From: Bufo bufo
Lineage: Eukaryota; Chordata; Amphibia; Anura; Bufonidae
NCBI RefSeq assembly: GCF_905171765.1
Contig: NC_053391.1
Location: 192,892,559 to 192,956,558, forward strand
Direction of reading: 5' to 3'
Length of the DNA stretch: 64,000 nt
Made by a program: the position numbers and the translations under genes. Position 1 is the stretch's first letter, and each line of letters starts with the position of its first letter. The notes under the pieces are model-generated. The model saw only the letters and a list, made by a program, of their open reading frames with translations, was not told where the DNA came from and did no database searches. This document shows positions 30,957 through 42,156 of this stretch, piece by piece.

Positions 30957-31739
30957 CTTCGAATCTGCAACCAATTTTCAACTAAAAGACCAAAATAATA
31001 TTTTTTTACATTTTTCCTGTAGTAGAGATGAGCAAACCAGTCTAGATTTGTTTTGGGTCCGATTCACCCAATTTTTTGGAAAAAGTTTGGTCCGGACCCA
31101 AATCGATTCAGGGTGATACAAAGTTGCTCCAATTGCCCTGAAAGTTGGTATATAACCCCCTCTAGGACTGAGCATTTTTAGAACTTGTTATCTCTTTTCA
31201 TTTATTTTTTTAGGATTTTTTTCCCCCCCTCCCCAAGCTGTGGAATGCAATGACTGCAATAGTAAATGATGTCTGAGGGACTCTGGCATACATAGTTATG
31301 GGTAAAGGCACATTTGACGACGTTAACATACAGTGTGTTTAAAAACACACTGCGTCGGCACATGTTTTCTGCTTTTTCATATTCCAAAGCTTCCAAAATG
31401 TGTCCCTTATCAGGGGCAGATGATGTTTAAACACACAGTGTTATGGGATAAAAATGAAAAAGTGGCTTGGTGGACCAAGCATCCAAAAATTATGCCTTGA
31501 CAGGGTCACAAGTGATGATTGTCTTTTAATTGGGAGCAGCAGCAGTTCAGTGTGGATGAAAGGGTATGGTACGGATATAGTGGCATGTAGCTGCAATAGT
31601 GGCAGCAGCAGGAGCAGTATATCATGGAACATACAAGGCTGTCTATGGGTAGTAGTAGCAACAGTAGTAGTAGTAATAGTGATAGTGGCGGCAGATGCTT
31701 TGTGTTAATGGTGGTGACTGAAGGGGATTAACAGCGAGG

Positions 31740-32330
31740 AGCAGCAGCAGCCATATGGTACATGTTGGCAGAAAGGCAGCAGCATGATGGAGGCAGCAGC
31801 AGCCTTATGGAAGATAATGGTCGGCAGGTTGTAGCAGTGGCATGATGGCGTCGGTGGCAAGATGGAGGTGGCGGTACAGAATGTGATGGTTGGCAGGTCG
31901 CATTTGTGGCATAATGGAGGCAGCAGCAGCCTTTCACATAGTGATGATAAACAGAAAGACAGCTGTGGCATGATGCAGGTGGCAGCAGCTGTACAGAACG
32001 TGATGGTTGGCAGGTCGCATTAGTGGCATAATGGAGGCGGTAGCAGCAGCCATACAGAAAGTGATGGTAAAAAGACAGACAGCAGTGGCATGATGCAGCA
32101 GCAGCCATACAGAACTTGATGGTTGGCAGGTTGCATTAGTGGCACAATGGATGCAGCAGCAACAGCCTTTCAGAAAGTGATGGTAAACAGACAGACAGCA
32201 GTGGCATCATGGAGATGGCAGCAGCAGCCGTACAGAACGTGATGGTTGGCAGGTCACATTAGTGGCATGATGGAGGCGGCAGCAGCAGCTATACAGAAAG
32301 ATGGTTGTTGACAGCAACAGTAGAAAGATG
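31740..32330. repeat. Dimeric minisatellite with CAGCAGCAGCC units, about 60/120 bp
   Basis: Units alternate between CAGCAGCAGCC-TACAGAACGTGATGG-TTGGCAGGTCGCATTAGTGG and CAGCAGCAGCC-TTTCAGAAAGTGATGG-TAAACAGACAGACAGCAGTGG types. The array repeats as a dimer of about 120 bp and is imperfect throughout. Confidence 0.82.
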
Positions 32331-32392
32331 GGGCACTGCTAGCACGGCTAGATCTATTCATCGGAATCAGCCGGTGGAGTGTGAAAATCCTC

Positions 32393-34226
32393 CTAAATCC
32401 AGGCTTGGTTCATTTTGATAAAAGTGATGTTTTGGACACTGGCACAGGACAACTTGGTCCATTTGAGTGTCACTACGCCCCCAACGGCGCTGAAAACCCT
32501 CTCCGAAATGACACTGGAGGCTGGGCAAGAAATAAGATAGAGAGCGTGATGTGTCAGTTCAGGCCACTGCTCTAGTCTGCCTGCCTGGAAATCCATGGGG
32601 TCAGGAAATAGGGTATGCAACAAAGACTGGCCATAGTTTAGGTAGGCCTGAACCTGGGCATTGAGGCGGGAGCTGTCTGCTTGATGACTAGCTTCAGCCT
32701 GGCGCAGCACATGAAAAAACTCATGGTGAGGAGACTGAAATGGCTGCTGCTACTGCTGCTCGTGGCGGCGGGAGGGGGTGACTTTGTGGGGGGCGGAGAG
32801 GGTCACACGCTGGCGTCAGTACACAGTGTTTCCTGGTAATAACGTAGTTTGTTCTCCCTTTCTGCGAGAGGAAAACACTTGCAATGGTAGTGAGGGTCTA
32901 AATGCATGGCTATCCAGTAATCATCAAACTGCTTGATATCAACGATACGCCTGTCACTGCGTAAGCAAGCGCACATACAGGTTGCCATTCTGGTTAGCAT
33001 GCCCAAGGAGCCACTTATTTCTGGCTCTGCCCCCCACTGAGACGATTGGGTGTGTTGGCCGGTGCCATCCTCATCATCATCCTCTTGCTCCTCCACTTGC
33101 AGTGGCAGCTCCTCATCTTCAACTTCTTCATCCTCCTCCTCCATGGCAGATTTCCTTTGTGTGTCCCATACTGCTATAGGGGGAACTGCAAGATGCGTCA
33201 GCTGCTATTCTTCCATTGTGGATGACGTTGTTCATGCCGCAGTTGTCCCTGCTGACAAACTTTGTGGCCTCTTCAAAGGGCTTCAGCACCCTACAGGCAT
33301 CTTGGATGAGCTGCCACTGCCTGACCTCGAAGAACCACATGCTCACTGCTGCTGAGGCTGTCTGGTGCATGACCAAATCGTTTACAGCTTTCTGCTGCTC
33401 GTACAGACACTTGGGCATGTGCAATGTGGAATTCCAGCGAGTTGGCACACCACGGGACCGCCAGCATCTCAGCCAGGTGGGAATTAAGCTTGCGCAATAT
33501 CAGATTGCTAGGCGCTTAGAATTGCTTCCTAGCCACACATTCTGTTATTAATGGCTGATGATGGAGCAGAGGAGGAAGAGGAGGAGTCTAAGCAGGAGAA
33601 GCGGAAAAAGATGATGACCATGTGAAATACACTGTACTGCCCGTGAATGCGACCTGGCTGGTGCAAGGGGGACCTTGAGAAGCAGGAAACTCCTGCTGCG
33701 GTGGCTGGCTGTCACCTCTGCTCATGGGATGGGGTGATGCCACTGCATGTGGTTCAGTAGAGCTATGGTGCCTACGTTTGTCTTTGCCTACCCACGTCTT
33801 ATTTTGCTCTTGCTAAGCCTGCACAAGGCAATGCTATTGTCTTCTGACAATGTGGAGAAAAAAATGCCAGATGGGAGATACTCGCGCAGCAGAGGTAGAG
33901 GCAGCCGAGCTAAGCTTAGCTCTGGCACATTTTGGGCCTAACCCACCCACAGCATCGGCGGCATTACCAGATCCTGAGGAACACATGGCCCTGGCTCTTC
34001 TTTGGGAGGTACACTGCCTCTGCTCTTTATTGCTGCTATCACCTTCCTCCTCTGATGTGGCCTCCTCCTCAGCCCCCCGATCTGGCTCCCAGGTCCTGTC
34101 CAGCACATAAACGTCATTGGAGTCCTGTCTTCTTTCTCCCTGGCTGACAGCTTCCCTGCTTGTCTCTATTCTACACACACAATTCTTCTTTGTAATCCTA
34201 GCCTTTCCCGTCACTGTTCCTGGCAA
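32393..34226 (-). pseudogene. hAT transposase remnants
   Basis: The C-terminal dimerisation region is readable at 32393-32710 (RLEQWPELTHHALYLISCPA, SSVISERVFSAVGG, FIKMNQAWI). An acidic middle segment lies at 32803-33144, and PTRWNSTLHM appears in 33128-33448. Near 33834-33900 a BED-like start SPIWHFF is followed after a frameshift by ALCRLSKSKIRRG. The central RNase H part with the first two catalytic acidic residues is missing or unreadable. Confidence 0.82.
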
Positions 34227-34959
34227 TAGAATTCAAGCTTGATTGATTTCTGACTGTCCCTGATTGATTTCTGACTGTCATTGACTCTCTATGATCGTTT
34301 TTGTGACAGACACCTCAACACTCAACCACCCTCATTCACAGCCCAGCACAGAATGCCATTCTGCTCGTTCTGCTAGGGCAATTCCCTGCCTGCTGCAGCA
34401 CTGATTGGTTCATTCAGGCTGTCTGTCAACCTGGGAGGCAAGCAGGGCAAGCTCTTTCCCCCACTTCCTCTCAGGGTCAAGCCCTTCTTCTTCCTCCCTA
34501 GTTGTTTAGTTAATTTGTCTGAAACTAACCAGTATTCAGTCCGAACTGGTTCTCTCATCCTTACCCTGTAGCATTTGTATGATTATAATTTTGTTGCTAT
34601 GTTGATGTAGCTGTACAAAGCCTTGTTTTTAGCCGGACCAGATTGCCTCATTACTAGAAGCTTAGATATTAATATTTTAAGCTTACTGACAGTTGTTCTG
34701 TGTATGAGCATATCAAATATGTGTATATGTAATAACTGTTACTAAAAACAACCTAATCACTTCTTAGATGTTTAGTAATTTTCTTTCTCCATGCTCCCTG
34801 GATTATGTCTTTCTAATATGATGGCAAATATATTTATTTTGTGTACTTTACCATTATGAGATATCTTTGCTCCTCCCCTTTTTAGACAACAATGGTCCAT
34901 CATAAGTTGGTTAAAATGATCCTTCATTGTTAAAATTTACCAAACAATCATTTTGGTTG

Positions 34960-36108
34960 ATGTCCATTTGGGGCTGGTCGACCTATCAGGCAGCAGAGAC
35001 GCCTGGGCCAATTCAACTATGCTCCGGCGTCACATGCTTTGTGAGGGTAAGCTATTTAAACAGGCACTTGCTTGCCATAGTTGCCTGTGATTGGTTTTCT
35101 TTGCCTCACTAGGTTGTATTGTTTTTAAGGAATCTGAAGTCACCGTCCAGATCACTGCTACTGTGTTCAAAACCTGCTACCAGCCTTCTCAAACCTCTCT
35201 GGGTAGGAAACTAATGCCACCCTTAGGTGTTACCAGAGATTGCCGCAAAGCAGGATGGACTTGTCTGCCAAGAACTCACAATATGTCTGCGGATCCAGAT
35301 AACAGATTACTGGTGCAGGCACACTAGTAGCAGATCTCTCAGGAGAACCGGGTAAGTACAAGAAGCGTCATCAGGCATGGTCAGAATACCAGGAGAGAAA
35401 AACACGGTGATTGGAGGAAACAAAAGGAAATCCAGGTGCAAGCCAGAGTAGAAGCCAGGAGAGATGATATGAGCAAAATCAGCAACCAAAGAAAATTCGA
35501 AAACAAGCATGGGTCAAAATCAGAGAGAAAAATACTATTCACACTGTACAGAGCTTAGAGAATGAAAATACCAGGCAGTGATTTAAATAACCCGCTTTGC
35601 TCTATGATTGGACACAGAGAATGAACCCTGATTGGTTCGGTTTCGAGTTATACTGACAAGTTCAGCAGCTGGCATAGCAACATTCCAAGACTAACTCTGC
35701 ATAGCAATACAAGGCAAGCTCCTGACAATTGTACTATTGTTTGCATTCCTGGTTTTCTGACTTTTGGATTGTCCCTGACCTCACTCTGGACTGCTGACTA
35801 TTCCTCTGATGTTATCTCCTGGCACTGACCCTGTCTGGTATTTGACTCTGTGTTTATATCTTGTGTTGGTTCTGGCATAAGTCTCTGGTTTGGATTCTGA
35901 TCTAGTCCTGGCTTTGCCTGCCTGGTTTTGACCTCTTTCTACAGTATCTGACTACTCTTTTAGCCAACTAGGTTTAGGCCCCTGCACTTAGTCAAGTCAG
36001 GGACAGTCGCCAAGCTGTGGGCCACTATTTACAGAGGAGTGTGCAAGTAGGTAGGAACAGTGGTTCAGATGGAGTACAGGGCTCCACTGTTCCCTACTCT
36101 ATGTGACA
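34960..36108 (+). repeat. Gypsy LTR remnant related to the 18.8 kb LTR, itself interrupted
   Basis: Blocks match the reverse of 18822-19339 in order: TATTTAAACAGGCA, GTTGCCTGTGATTGGTT, then after a gap CTGACTTTTGGATTGT, TTTAGGCCCCTGCAC and a GTGACA end at 36108. About 35110-35725 does not match and may be a second insertion. The outer left boundary is approximate. Confidence 0.55.
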
Positions 36109-36329
36109 CCACCTTTACACACAGGAAAAGGCAGAGAGCTGTTAAAAGAGGCCATACAATACGTATTAGTCTAAAGTTGATCAAAACAGACAATTTCAAC
36201 CAAGAAAAAAGATTTTTTTTTCAAAGGTATGTTCCCAGAAACGCCTTTAGTCCATAGCCCAGTTTCATTAAACATGTATGTCCAGCTTGCTTAACTGTAA
36301 CTCCCAGTATGGACTAAAGTGTACATGGC

Positions 36330-37290
36330 CATATCCAGGGCCGGGACAAAGTATTTTTGTGCCCTAGGCAGTGTAAGAAAATTGGGACCCCCCCTTCCCC
36401 AACCAAATCAATTTAAAGTGAACTTACTTTCTAATAAAGATATTAAAGAGGAGCTATTGCAATCGGAACTAGGCTTTGCTTCCGAGGTAACAGCCAGTAC
36501 CAAATCCTGGTTCGGATTGCTGTTTTAATTTGTTTTTCAAAATGCATATATGCATACAGTAGGAATTAACCAAAGTCTTGCGCAGATTTAGGCGAAACAA
36601 ACTTTGGCTCCATGGAGCCAATACATTTTAATGTTGTATGGATATATGATCCGAAGGTCGATTCGCTGAAGCCTAATGTCAGCAGAGATGAGAGGTCCTC
36701 TTTAAAACACATCTAAAAGAAGCAGTCAAGGACAGATCTAGTGACTTATAGATGACATCTTTACAGATTTGAGTTGTTCCCTTTCCTTTTTTTCTCCTTT
36801 TCGTCCAGACCATCACAGGCAGGTGTCTTTGGTCAGGGGTCTGCAGCCCGCTCTGCTACATAAAAAGACACCAGTATTACTATATGGCACATGATAGATG
36901 GGGCACTGTTACAGATTTTGCAACTCAGACCCAAAATTTATACAGACACCAGATTAGCCCCCAAATTTATTCAGGCCACTGTTATCCTGCTGCTACTCCC
37001 AATACTGTGCCCGCTGTGCTCCCTCATGCCCACAAACACTATACTGTCAGAAATAGCAGTGCCATACAGTCCCACAATAGTAATATTAGTCCCAGACTGC
37101 CCTCATTAGTAATAGTGCCCCCAAAAGTTATAATACTCCCCAAGAGTGTCCCAATTAGTAGCAATGCCTATATCTTGTGACCAAAAATAATGCCCCTATA
37201 TTACCCCAGTAGTAATAATATAACCATAGTGCCCCTGTTGTTCTAATGCCCCCATGCAGTTATAACCCCCCTGTAGTACTACCTGTATTA
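36330..37290. repeat. Dispersed repeat R1, copy 2, with a MITE inside
   Basis: It aligns with 8820-9635 by GGGCCGGGACAAAGTATTTT, CTTACTTTCTAATAAAGA, GAGTTGTTCCCTTTCC and GACACCAGTATTACTATATG. The downstream part is a degenerate series of CCCC-AGTAGTAATA-like phrases. A TTAA MITE at 36447-36701 interrupts it relative to copy 1. Confidence 0.65.
36447..36701. mobile_element. TTAA-flanked MITE inside repeat R1
   Basis: TTAA occurs at 36443-36446 and 36702-36705. The ends AGAGGAGC and the complement of GTCCTCT form a short inverted repeat. Copy 1 of R1 reads CTAATAAAGAGATCTAAACA across this point, which supports the insertion. Confidence 0.7.
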
Positions 37291-37761
37291 TGTTTAAACT
37301 GTTTTTATTTAATACTCATGCATGCAACATGTGTACATAGCATTTGTTCATACATGTGAATTGTATATATAACAATAAAATAAGTATTCAATAACGGTAC
37401 AGCCATATTCAATAAATTCCTTGTAGCGCGAGGTATATCCCGATTTTTGTCTTCATAAGGCAGTGACTGTCATAGATGAACATGAACTTATAAGGCGAGT
37501 GCCCGGGGCAACCAGGTGCTATAAATTGAACCACTTACACTCTTCAGAGCCTGCTCTTTCTGAGGCTTGCTCTACTAAGTGGCTTCTTATTAAGTGGAGT
37601 TAAAAAACAAGGAGTTTAAGAAAAGGAGTTTGGAAACTAAGGTTGGATATCATTTCCTTGTGGGTTGTTGGCTTAATTTTACGTGGTCCTTCGACTACAG
37701 CAGACAGGATCTAAATCATTTATACTGTTTTACTTTTTTACTGTTGTAATCCCCATTTAGT

Positions 37762-38745
37762 ATGTGTTGCACAATTTACAACGCAGTCCAGTGCACATCT
37801 TGCATGATGTATGCAGTCCTGGAACAGGAGTTCAAGGGTGTATATCTTTGTTCTAGATGTGAGCAAATTACCCGTTTGGAATCGCAGATCGAGTCTCTAA
37901 ATGGGCAAGTTGCAACACTGAGAGGCATTGATAATTTGCAAAAGAGTTTGCTTCTCACCGAGCAAGCACTCTTTGGGGTAGATGAGGGGGAGGGTGACAG
38001 AGAGGAGGCTGAGGAAAGTGAGGTAGCTAGCTGGGTAACTGTTAGAAAGCGGGGTAGAGGGAAGAGTGCCAGGGAGGCTAGCCCTGATCTGACACACCCC
38101 AACAAGTTTGCACGTTTGGCAGATGAGGGGGATGTCAGTCCGGGGACGGCACTGCTGCAGCCAGACACTTCCTCTGCCAGTCAGGGGAATGTCAGCTCCA
38201 GTAAGCAGGGAACCAGGAGAGCAGGGCAGGCCAGACAGGTGCTGGTAGTGGGAGACTCCATTATTAGGGGAACAGATAGGGAAATCTGTCACAAAGACTG
38301 TGATCGCCGAACAGTGTGCGGTCTTCCTGGTGCTAGAGTTCGACACATCGCGGATCGGGTTGACAGATTACTGGGAGGGGCTGGAGATGATCCAGCCGTC
38401 ATGGTCCATATCGGAACCAATGACAAAGTTAGAGGTAGGTGGAGAGTCCTTAAAAATGATTTCAGGGATTTAGGTCAAAAGCTGAGGGCAAGGACCTCAA
38501 AGGTAGTATTTTCCGAAATACTGCCTGTACCACGAGCCACACAAGAAAGGCAATGGGAGATTAGGGAGATTAACAAGTGGCTCAAGAACTGGTGTAGGAA
38601 GGAGGGGTTTGGGTTCCTGGAGAACTGGGCCGATTTTTCTATCGGCTACAGGCTCTATCGTAGGGACGGGCTGCACCTCAATGGGGAAGGGGCAGCTGTG
38701 CTGGGGAAGAAGATGGCTAGAAGGTTGGAGGAGTGTTTAAACTAG
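37762..38745 (+). CDS. LINE ORF1 protein: zinc-finger-like N-terminus, coiled coil, SGNH esterase
   Basis: This 327-residue ORF1 protein would bind LINE RNA. The N-terminus has a CTSC ... CSRC pair of CxxC motifs (residues about 11-34) followed by a short coiled coil (ITRLESQIESLNGQVATL). The C-terminal half is an SGNH-type esterase domain: VVGDSIIRGT with the nucleophile Ser, VHIGTND and DGLHLN with the Asp/His pair. A zinc-binding segment plus esterase is typical of CR1 ORF1. The frame has no stop, and the start at 37762 gives a complete domain set. Confidence 0.88.
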   Translation: MCCTIYNAVQCTSCMMYAVLEQEFKGVYLCSRCEQITRLESQIESLNGQVATLRGIDNLQKSLLLTEQALFGVDEGEGDREEAEESEVASWVTVRKRGRGKSAREASPDLTHPNKFARLADEGDVSPGTALLQPDTSSASQGNVSSSKQGTRRAGQARQVLVVGDSIIRGTDREICHKDCDRRTVCGLPGARVRHIADRVDRLLGGAGDDPAVMVHIGTNDKVRGRWRVLKNDFRDLGQKLRARTSKVVFSEILPVPRATQERQWEIREINKWLKNWCRKEGFGFLENWADFSIGYRLYRRDGLHLNGEGAAVLGKKMARRLEECLN

Positions 38746-38830
38746 GGACTGGGGGGAGGGCAATTACGTTATAGGAGGGGAAGATAGTGCAGATAGAGAC
38801 CGGGGGCAAGGTAATAAGAATGGGGGAGGA

Positions 38831-41677
38831 ATGGAAGGAGGGACTAGAACAGTTCAGAAGGAAAGGTGTAGGGTAAAAAATATACATAAACCTCTCAAAT
38901 GTATGTATACTAATGCCAGAAGCCTGACTAATAAAACTGGTGAATTGGAATTAGTGATGTGTGAGGAGGACTATGACATAGTGGGAATAACTGAGACATG
39001 GCTGGATGATAGCTATGACTGGGCAGTTAATGTACAAGGTTACAGTCTGTTTAGAAAGGATCGTCAAAACCGGAGAGGGGGAGGGGTCTGCCTTTATATA
39101 AAGTCCTGTCTAAAGCCCACAGTCCGAGAAGATATAAGTGAGGGACATGAACATGTGGAGTCACTGTGGGTAGAGATACATGGAGCTAAAAACAACAATA
39201 AATTACTAATAGGAGTTTACTATAAACCACCAAATATACCAGAGTCCACAGAAAATCTACTACTAAACGAGATAGACGAGGCGGCAAATCATAATGAGGT
39301 GGTTATTATGGGGGACTTCAACTACCCAGATATAGACTGGGAAACTGAAACTTGTATATCTCATAAGGGAAACAGGTTCGTGGCAATAACCAAAGACAAT
39401 TACCTCTCCCAACTGGTTCAGGACCCGACTAGAGGGACGGCCATACTGGACTTAGTATTAACCAATAGACCTGACAGAACAACAGACGTGCAGGTTGGGG
39501 GACACCTGGGAAATAGTGACCATAAAGTAATAACCTTCCAATTATCATTCAAAAGAGCGTTTCTACAGGGAGGAACAAAAATACCAAACTTCAAAAAAGC
39601 TAAATTCAGCCAACTAAGAGAGGCCATAGGCCAAACTAACTGGGACAAAGTCCTCACAAATACAGACACAAAATGGGATATCTTTAAAAACATCCTAAAA
39701 ACTCATTGTGAGAGGTACATACCGTATGGTAATAAAAGGTTAAGGAACAAAAAGAAACCAATGTGGATAAATAGAACTGTAAAGAAAGCAATAAATGACA
39801 AAAAGAAAGCATATAAAACACTAAAACAGGAGGGTAGCACGGAAGCACTGAAAAACTATAAGGAAAAAAATAGAACATGTAAAAAACAAATAAAAGCGGC
39901 CAAACTAGAGACCGAGAGATTAATTGCCAAAGAGAGTAAAACTAACCCTAAAATGTTCTTCAATTATATAAATGTTAAAAAGTATAAATCTGAAGGTGTT
40001 GGCCCTTTAAAGAGTAATGAGGGGGGAGTCGCAGAGAGCGACGAGGAGAAAGCAAAGCTGTTAAATATTTTTTTCTCCAATGTATTCACTGAGGAAAATA
40101 AACTGTCAGATGACATGCAGAATGTAAAAATAAATTCCCCATTAAAAGTGTCCTGTCTGACCCAGGAAGAAGTACATCAGCGACTTAAAAAGATTAAAAT
40201 AGACAAATCGCCAGGACCGGATGACATACACCCCCGTATCCTAAAGGAATTAAGTAATGTCATAGCCAGACCCTTATTTCTGATATTTGCAGACTCTATA
40301 CTGACAGGGAATGTCCCACAGGATTGGCGCGTGGCATATGTGGTGCCAATATTCAAAAAGGGGCCAAAAACAGAGCCTGGAAACTATAGGCCGGTAAGTT
40401 TAACATCTGTTGTGGGTAAACTGTTTGAAGGTTTTCTGAGAGATGCTATATTAGAGCATATCAACGGAAATAAGCAAATAACGCCATATCAGCATGGCTT
40501 CGTGAGGGATTGGTCATGTCAGACTAATTTAATCAGTTTCTATGAGGAGGTAAGTTCTAGACTTGACAGCGGCGAATCAATGGATGTCGTATATCTGAAC
40601 TTCTCCAAAGCATTTGACACTGTACCACATAAAAGGTTAGTATATAAAATGAGAATGCTCGGACTGGGAGAAAACATCTGTATGTGGGTAAGTAACTGGC
40701 TGAGTGATAGAAAACAGAGGGTGGTTATTAACGGTACACACTCAGATTGGGTCACTGTCACTAGTGGAGTACCTCAGGGGTCAGTATTGGGCCCTATTCT
40801 CTTCAATATATTTATTAATGATCTTGTAGAAGGCTTGCATAGTAAAGTATCAATTTTCGCAGATGACACTAAACTGTGTAAAGTAATTTACACTGATGAG
40901 GACAGTATACTACTACAGAGGGATCTGGATAGATTGGAGGCTTGGGCAGATAAGTGGCAGATGAGGTTTAACACTGATAAATGTAAAGTTATGCACATGG
41001 GAAGGAATAATGCAAGTCACCCGTACATACTAAATGGTAAAACACTCGGTGACACTGACATGGAAAAGGATCTAGGAATTTTAATAAACAGCAAACTTAG
41101 CAGCAAAAACCAGTGTCAGGCAGCTGCTGCCAAGGCCAACAAGATAATGGGTTGCATCAGAAGGGGCATAGATTCCCATGATATGAACATAGTCCTACCA
41201 CTTTACAAATCGCTAGTCAGACCACACATGGAGTACTGTGTACAGTTCTGGGCTCCTGTAAACAAGGCAGACATAGCAGAGCTGGAGAGGGTTCAGAGGA
41301 GGGCAACTAAAGTAATAACTGGAATGGGGCAACTACAGTACCCTGAAAGATTATCAAAATTAGGGTTATTCACTTTAGAAAAAAGACGACTGAGGGGAGA
41401 TCTAATTAATATGTATAAATATATCAGGGGTCAGTACAGAGATCTATCCCATCAGCTATTTATCCCCAGGACTGTGACTGTGACGAGGGGACATCCTCTG
41501 CGTCTGGAAGAAAGAAGGTTTGTACACAAACATAGAAGAGGATTCTTTACGGTAAGAGCAGTGAGACTATGGAACTCTCTGCCTGAGGAGGTGGTGATGG
41601 TGAGTGCAATAAAGGAATTCAAGAGGGGCCTGGACGTATTTCTGGAGCTTAATAATATTACAGGCTATAGCTACTAG
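38831..41677 (+). CDS. LINE ORF2 protein: AP endonuclease and reverse transcriptase
   Basis: This 948-residue frame is uninterrupted. The endonuclease blocks are YTNARSL, VGITETWLDD, VYYKPP, VIMGDFNYPDIDW and GNSDHKV. Reverse transcriptase blocks follow: KSPGPDDIHPRILKEL, NYRPVSLTSVVGKLFE, CQTNLISF, VYLNFSKAFDTVPHKRL, TSGVPQGSVLGP and IFADDTKLC. Motif A reads LNFSKAFD, so the first Asp of that motif, normally a metal ligand, is Asn (codon AAC at 40598-40600). If real, this copy is probably polymerase-dead although its frame is intact. Confidence 0.9.
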   Translation: MEGGTRTVQKERCRVKNIHKPLKCMYTNARSLTNKTGELELVMCEEDYDIVGITETWLDDSYDWAVNVQGYSLFRKDRQNRRGGGVCLYIKSCLKPTVREDISEGHEHVESLWVEIHGAKNNNKLLIGVYYKPPNIPESTENLLLNEIDEAANHNEVVIMGDFNYPDIDWETETCISHKGNRFVAITKDNYLSQLVQDPTRGTAILDLVLTNRPDRTTDVQVGGHLGNSDHKVITFQLSFKRAFLQGGTKIPNFKKAKFSQLREAIGQTNWDKVLTNTDTKWDIFKNILKTHCERYIPYGNKRLRNKKKPMWINRTVKKAINDKKKAYKTLKQEGSTEALKNYKEKNRTCKKQIKAAKLETERLIAKESKTNPKMFFNYINVKKYKSEGVGPLKSNEGGVAESDEEKAKLLNIFFSNVFTEENKLSDDMQNVKINSPLKVSCLTQEEVHQRLKKIKIDKSPGPDDIHPRILKELSNVIARPLFLIFADSILTGNVPQDWRVAYVVPIFKKGPKTEPGNYRPVSLTSVVGKLFEGFLRDAILEHINGNKQITPYQHGFVRDWSCQTNLISFYEEVSSRLDSGESMDVVYLNFSKAFDTVPHKRLVYKMRMLGLGENICMWVSNWLSDRKQRVVINGTHSDWVTVTSGVPQGSVLGPILFNIFINDLVEGLHSKVSIFADDTKLCKVIYTDEDSILLQRDLDRLEAWADKWQMRFNTDKCKVMHMGRNNASHPYILNGKTLGDTDMEKDLGILINSKLSSKNQCQAAAAKANKIMGCIRRGIDSHDMNIVLPLYKSLVRPHMEYCVQFWAPVNKADIAELERVQRRATKVITGMGQLQYPERLSKLGLFTLEKRRLRGDLINMYKYIRGQYRDLSHQLFIPRTVTVTRGHPLRLEERRFVHKHRRGFFTVRAVRLWNSLPEEVVMVSAIKEFKRGLDVFLELNNITGYSY

Positions 41678-42156
41678 AGAGGGGTCGTTGATCCAGGGAG
41701 TTATTCTGATTGCATGATTGGAGTCGGGAAGGAATTTTTTATTCCCCTAAAGTGGAGAAAATTGGCTTCTACCTCACAGGGTTTTTTGCCTTCCTCTGGA
41801 TCAACTTGCAGGATAACAGGACGAACTGGATGGACAAATGTCTTTTTTCGGCCTTATGTACTATGTTACTATGTTACTACTATGTTACTATGTCAAGATA
41901 AAGGTGAGTATATAAGCAGTTGAGGAGAAGAGAAAGAAGAGAATGAAGAGAAGATAGAGCTAGCAATAAAGGCAAAGAGGGTAAGGAAAGGGGAATGGGC
42001 AAGAGGGGAGGGAAAGAAGGACAAGGGGGTGAATGTCAGTGAGATCAACAGTACTCCCTGTATTATAATACCCCCTGGTAGTGCCACTATATATCTATAA
42101 TGCTCCCCCTATAGTTCCACTATAAAATGTTCCTCTGCCCATAGTGCCAGTATATA

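Larger units (their letters stand above)
31023..34563 (-). mobile_element. Degraded hAT element
   Basis: The ends TAGAGATGAGCAAACCAG and the complement of TAAGGATGAGAGAACCAG are flanked by near-identical 8-bp duplications (TCCTGTAG 31015-31022, CCCTGTAG 34564-34571). It contains transposase remnants on the minus strand and a tandem array between the transposase stop and the left end. That is the same order as in the large hAT element at 50.5 kb, with which its terminal repeats are related. Confidence 0.88.
37510..41893 (+). mobile_element. CR1-type LINE, both reading frames open
   Basis: A 5' region of about 250 bp precedes ORF1 (37762-38745). An 85-bp spacer and ORF2 (38831-41677) follow. 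The 3' untranslated segment ends in a TATGTTAC-type octamer tail (41860-41893). The structure is consistent with an almost full-length copy, and the 5' start is approximate. A tail-only copy of the same subfamily is at 30735-30956. Confidence 0.88.

Noticed and set aside
31454..32108. Small frames in the CAGCAG-rich region
   Set aside because: They are products of the minisatellite in the degraded hAT element, with no conserved protein content.
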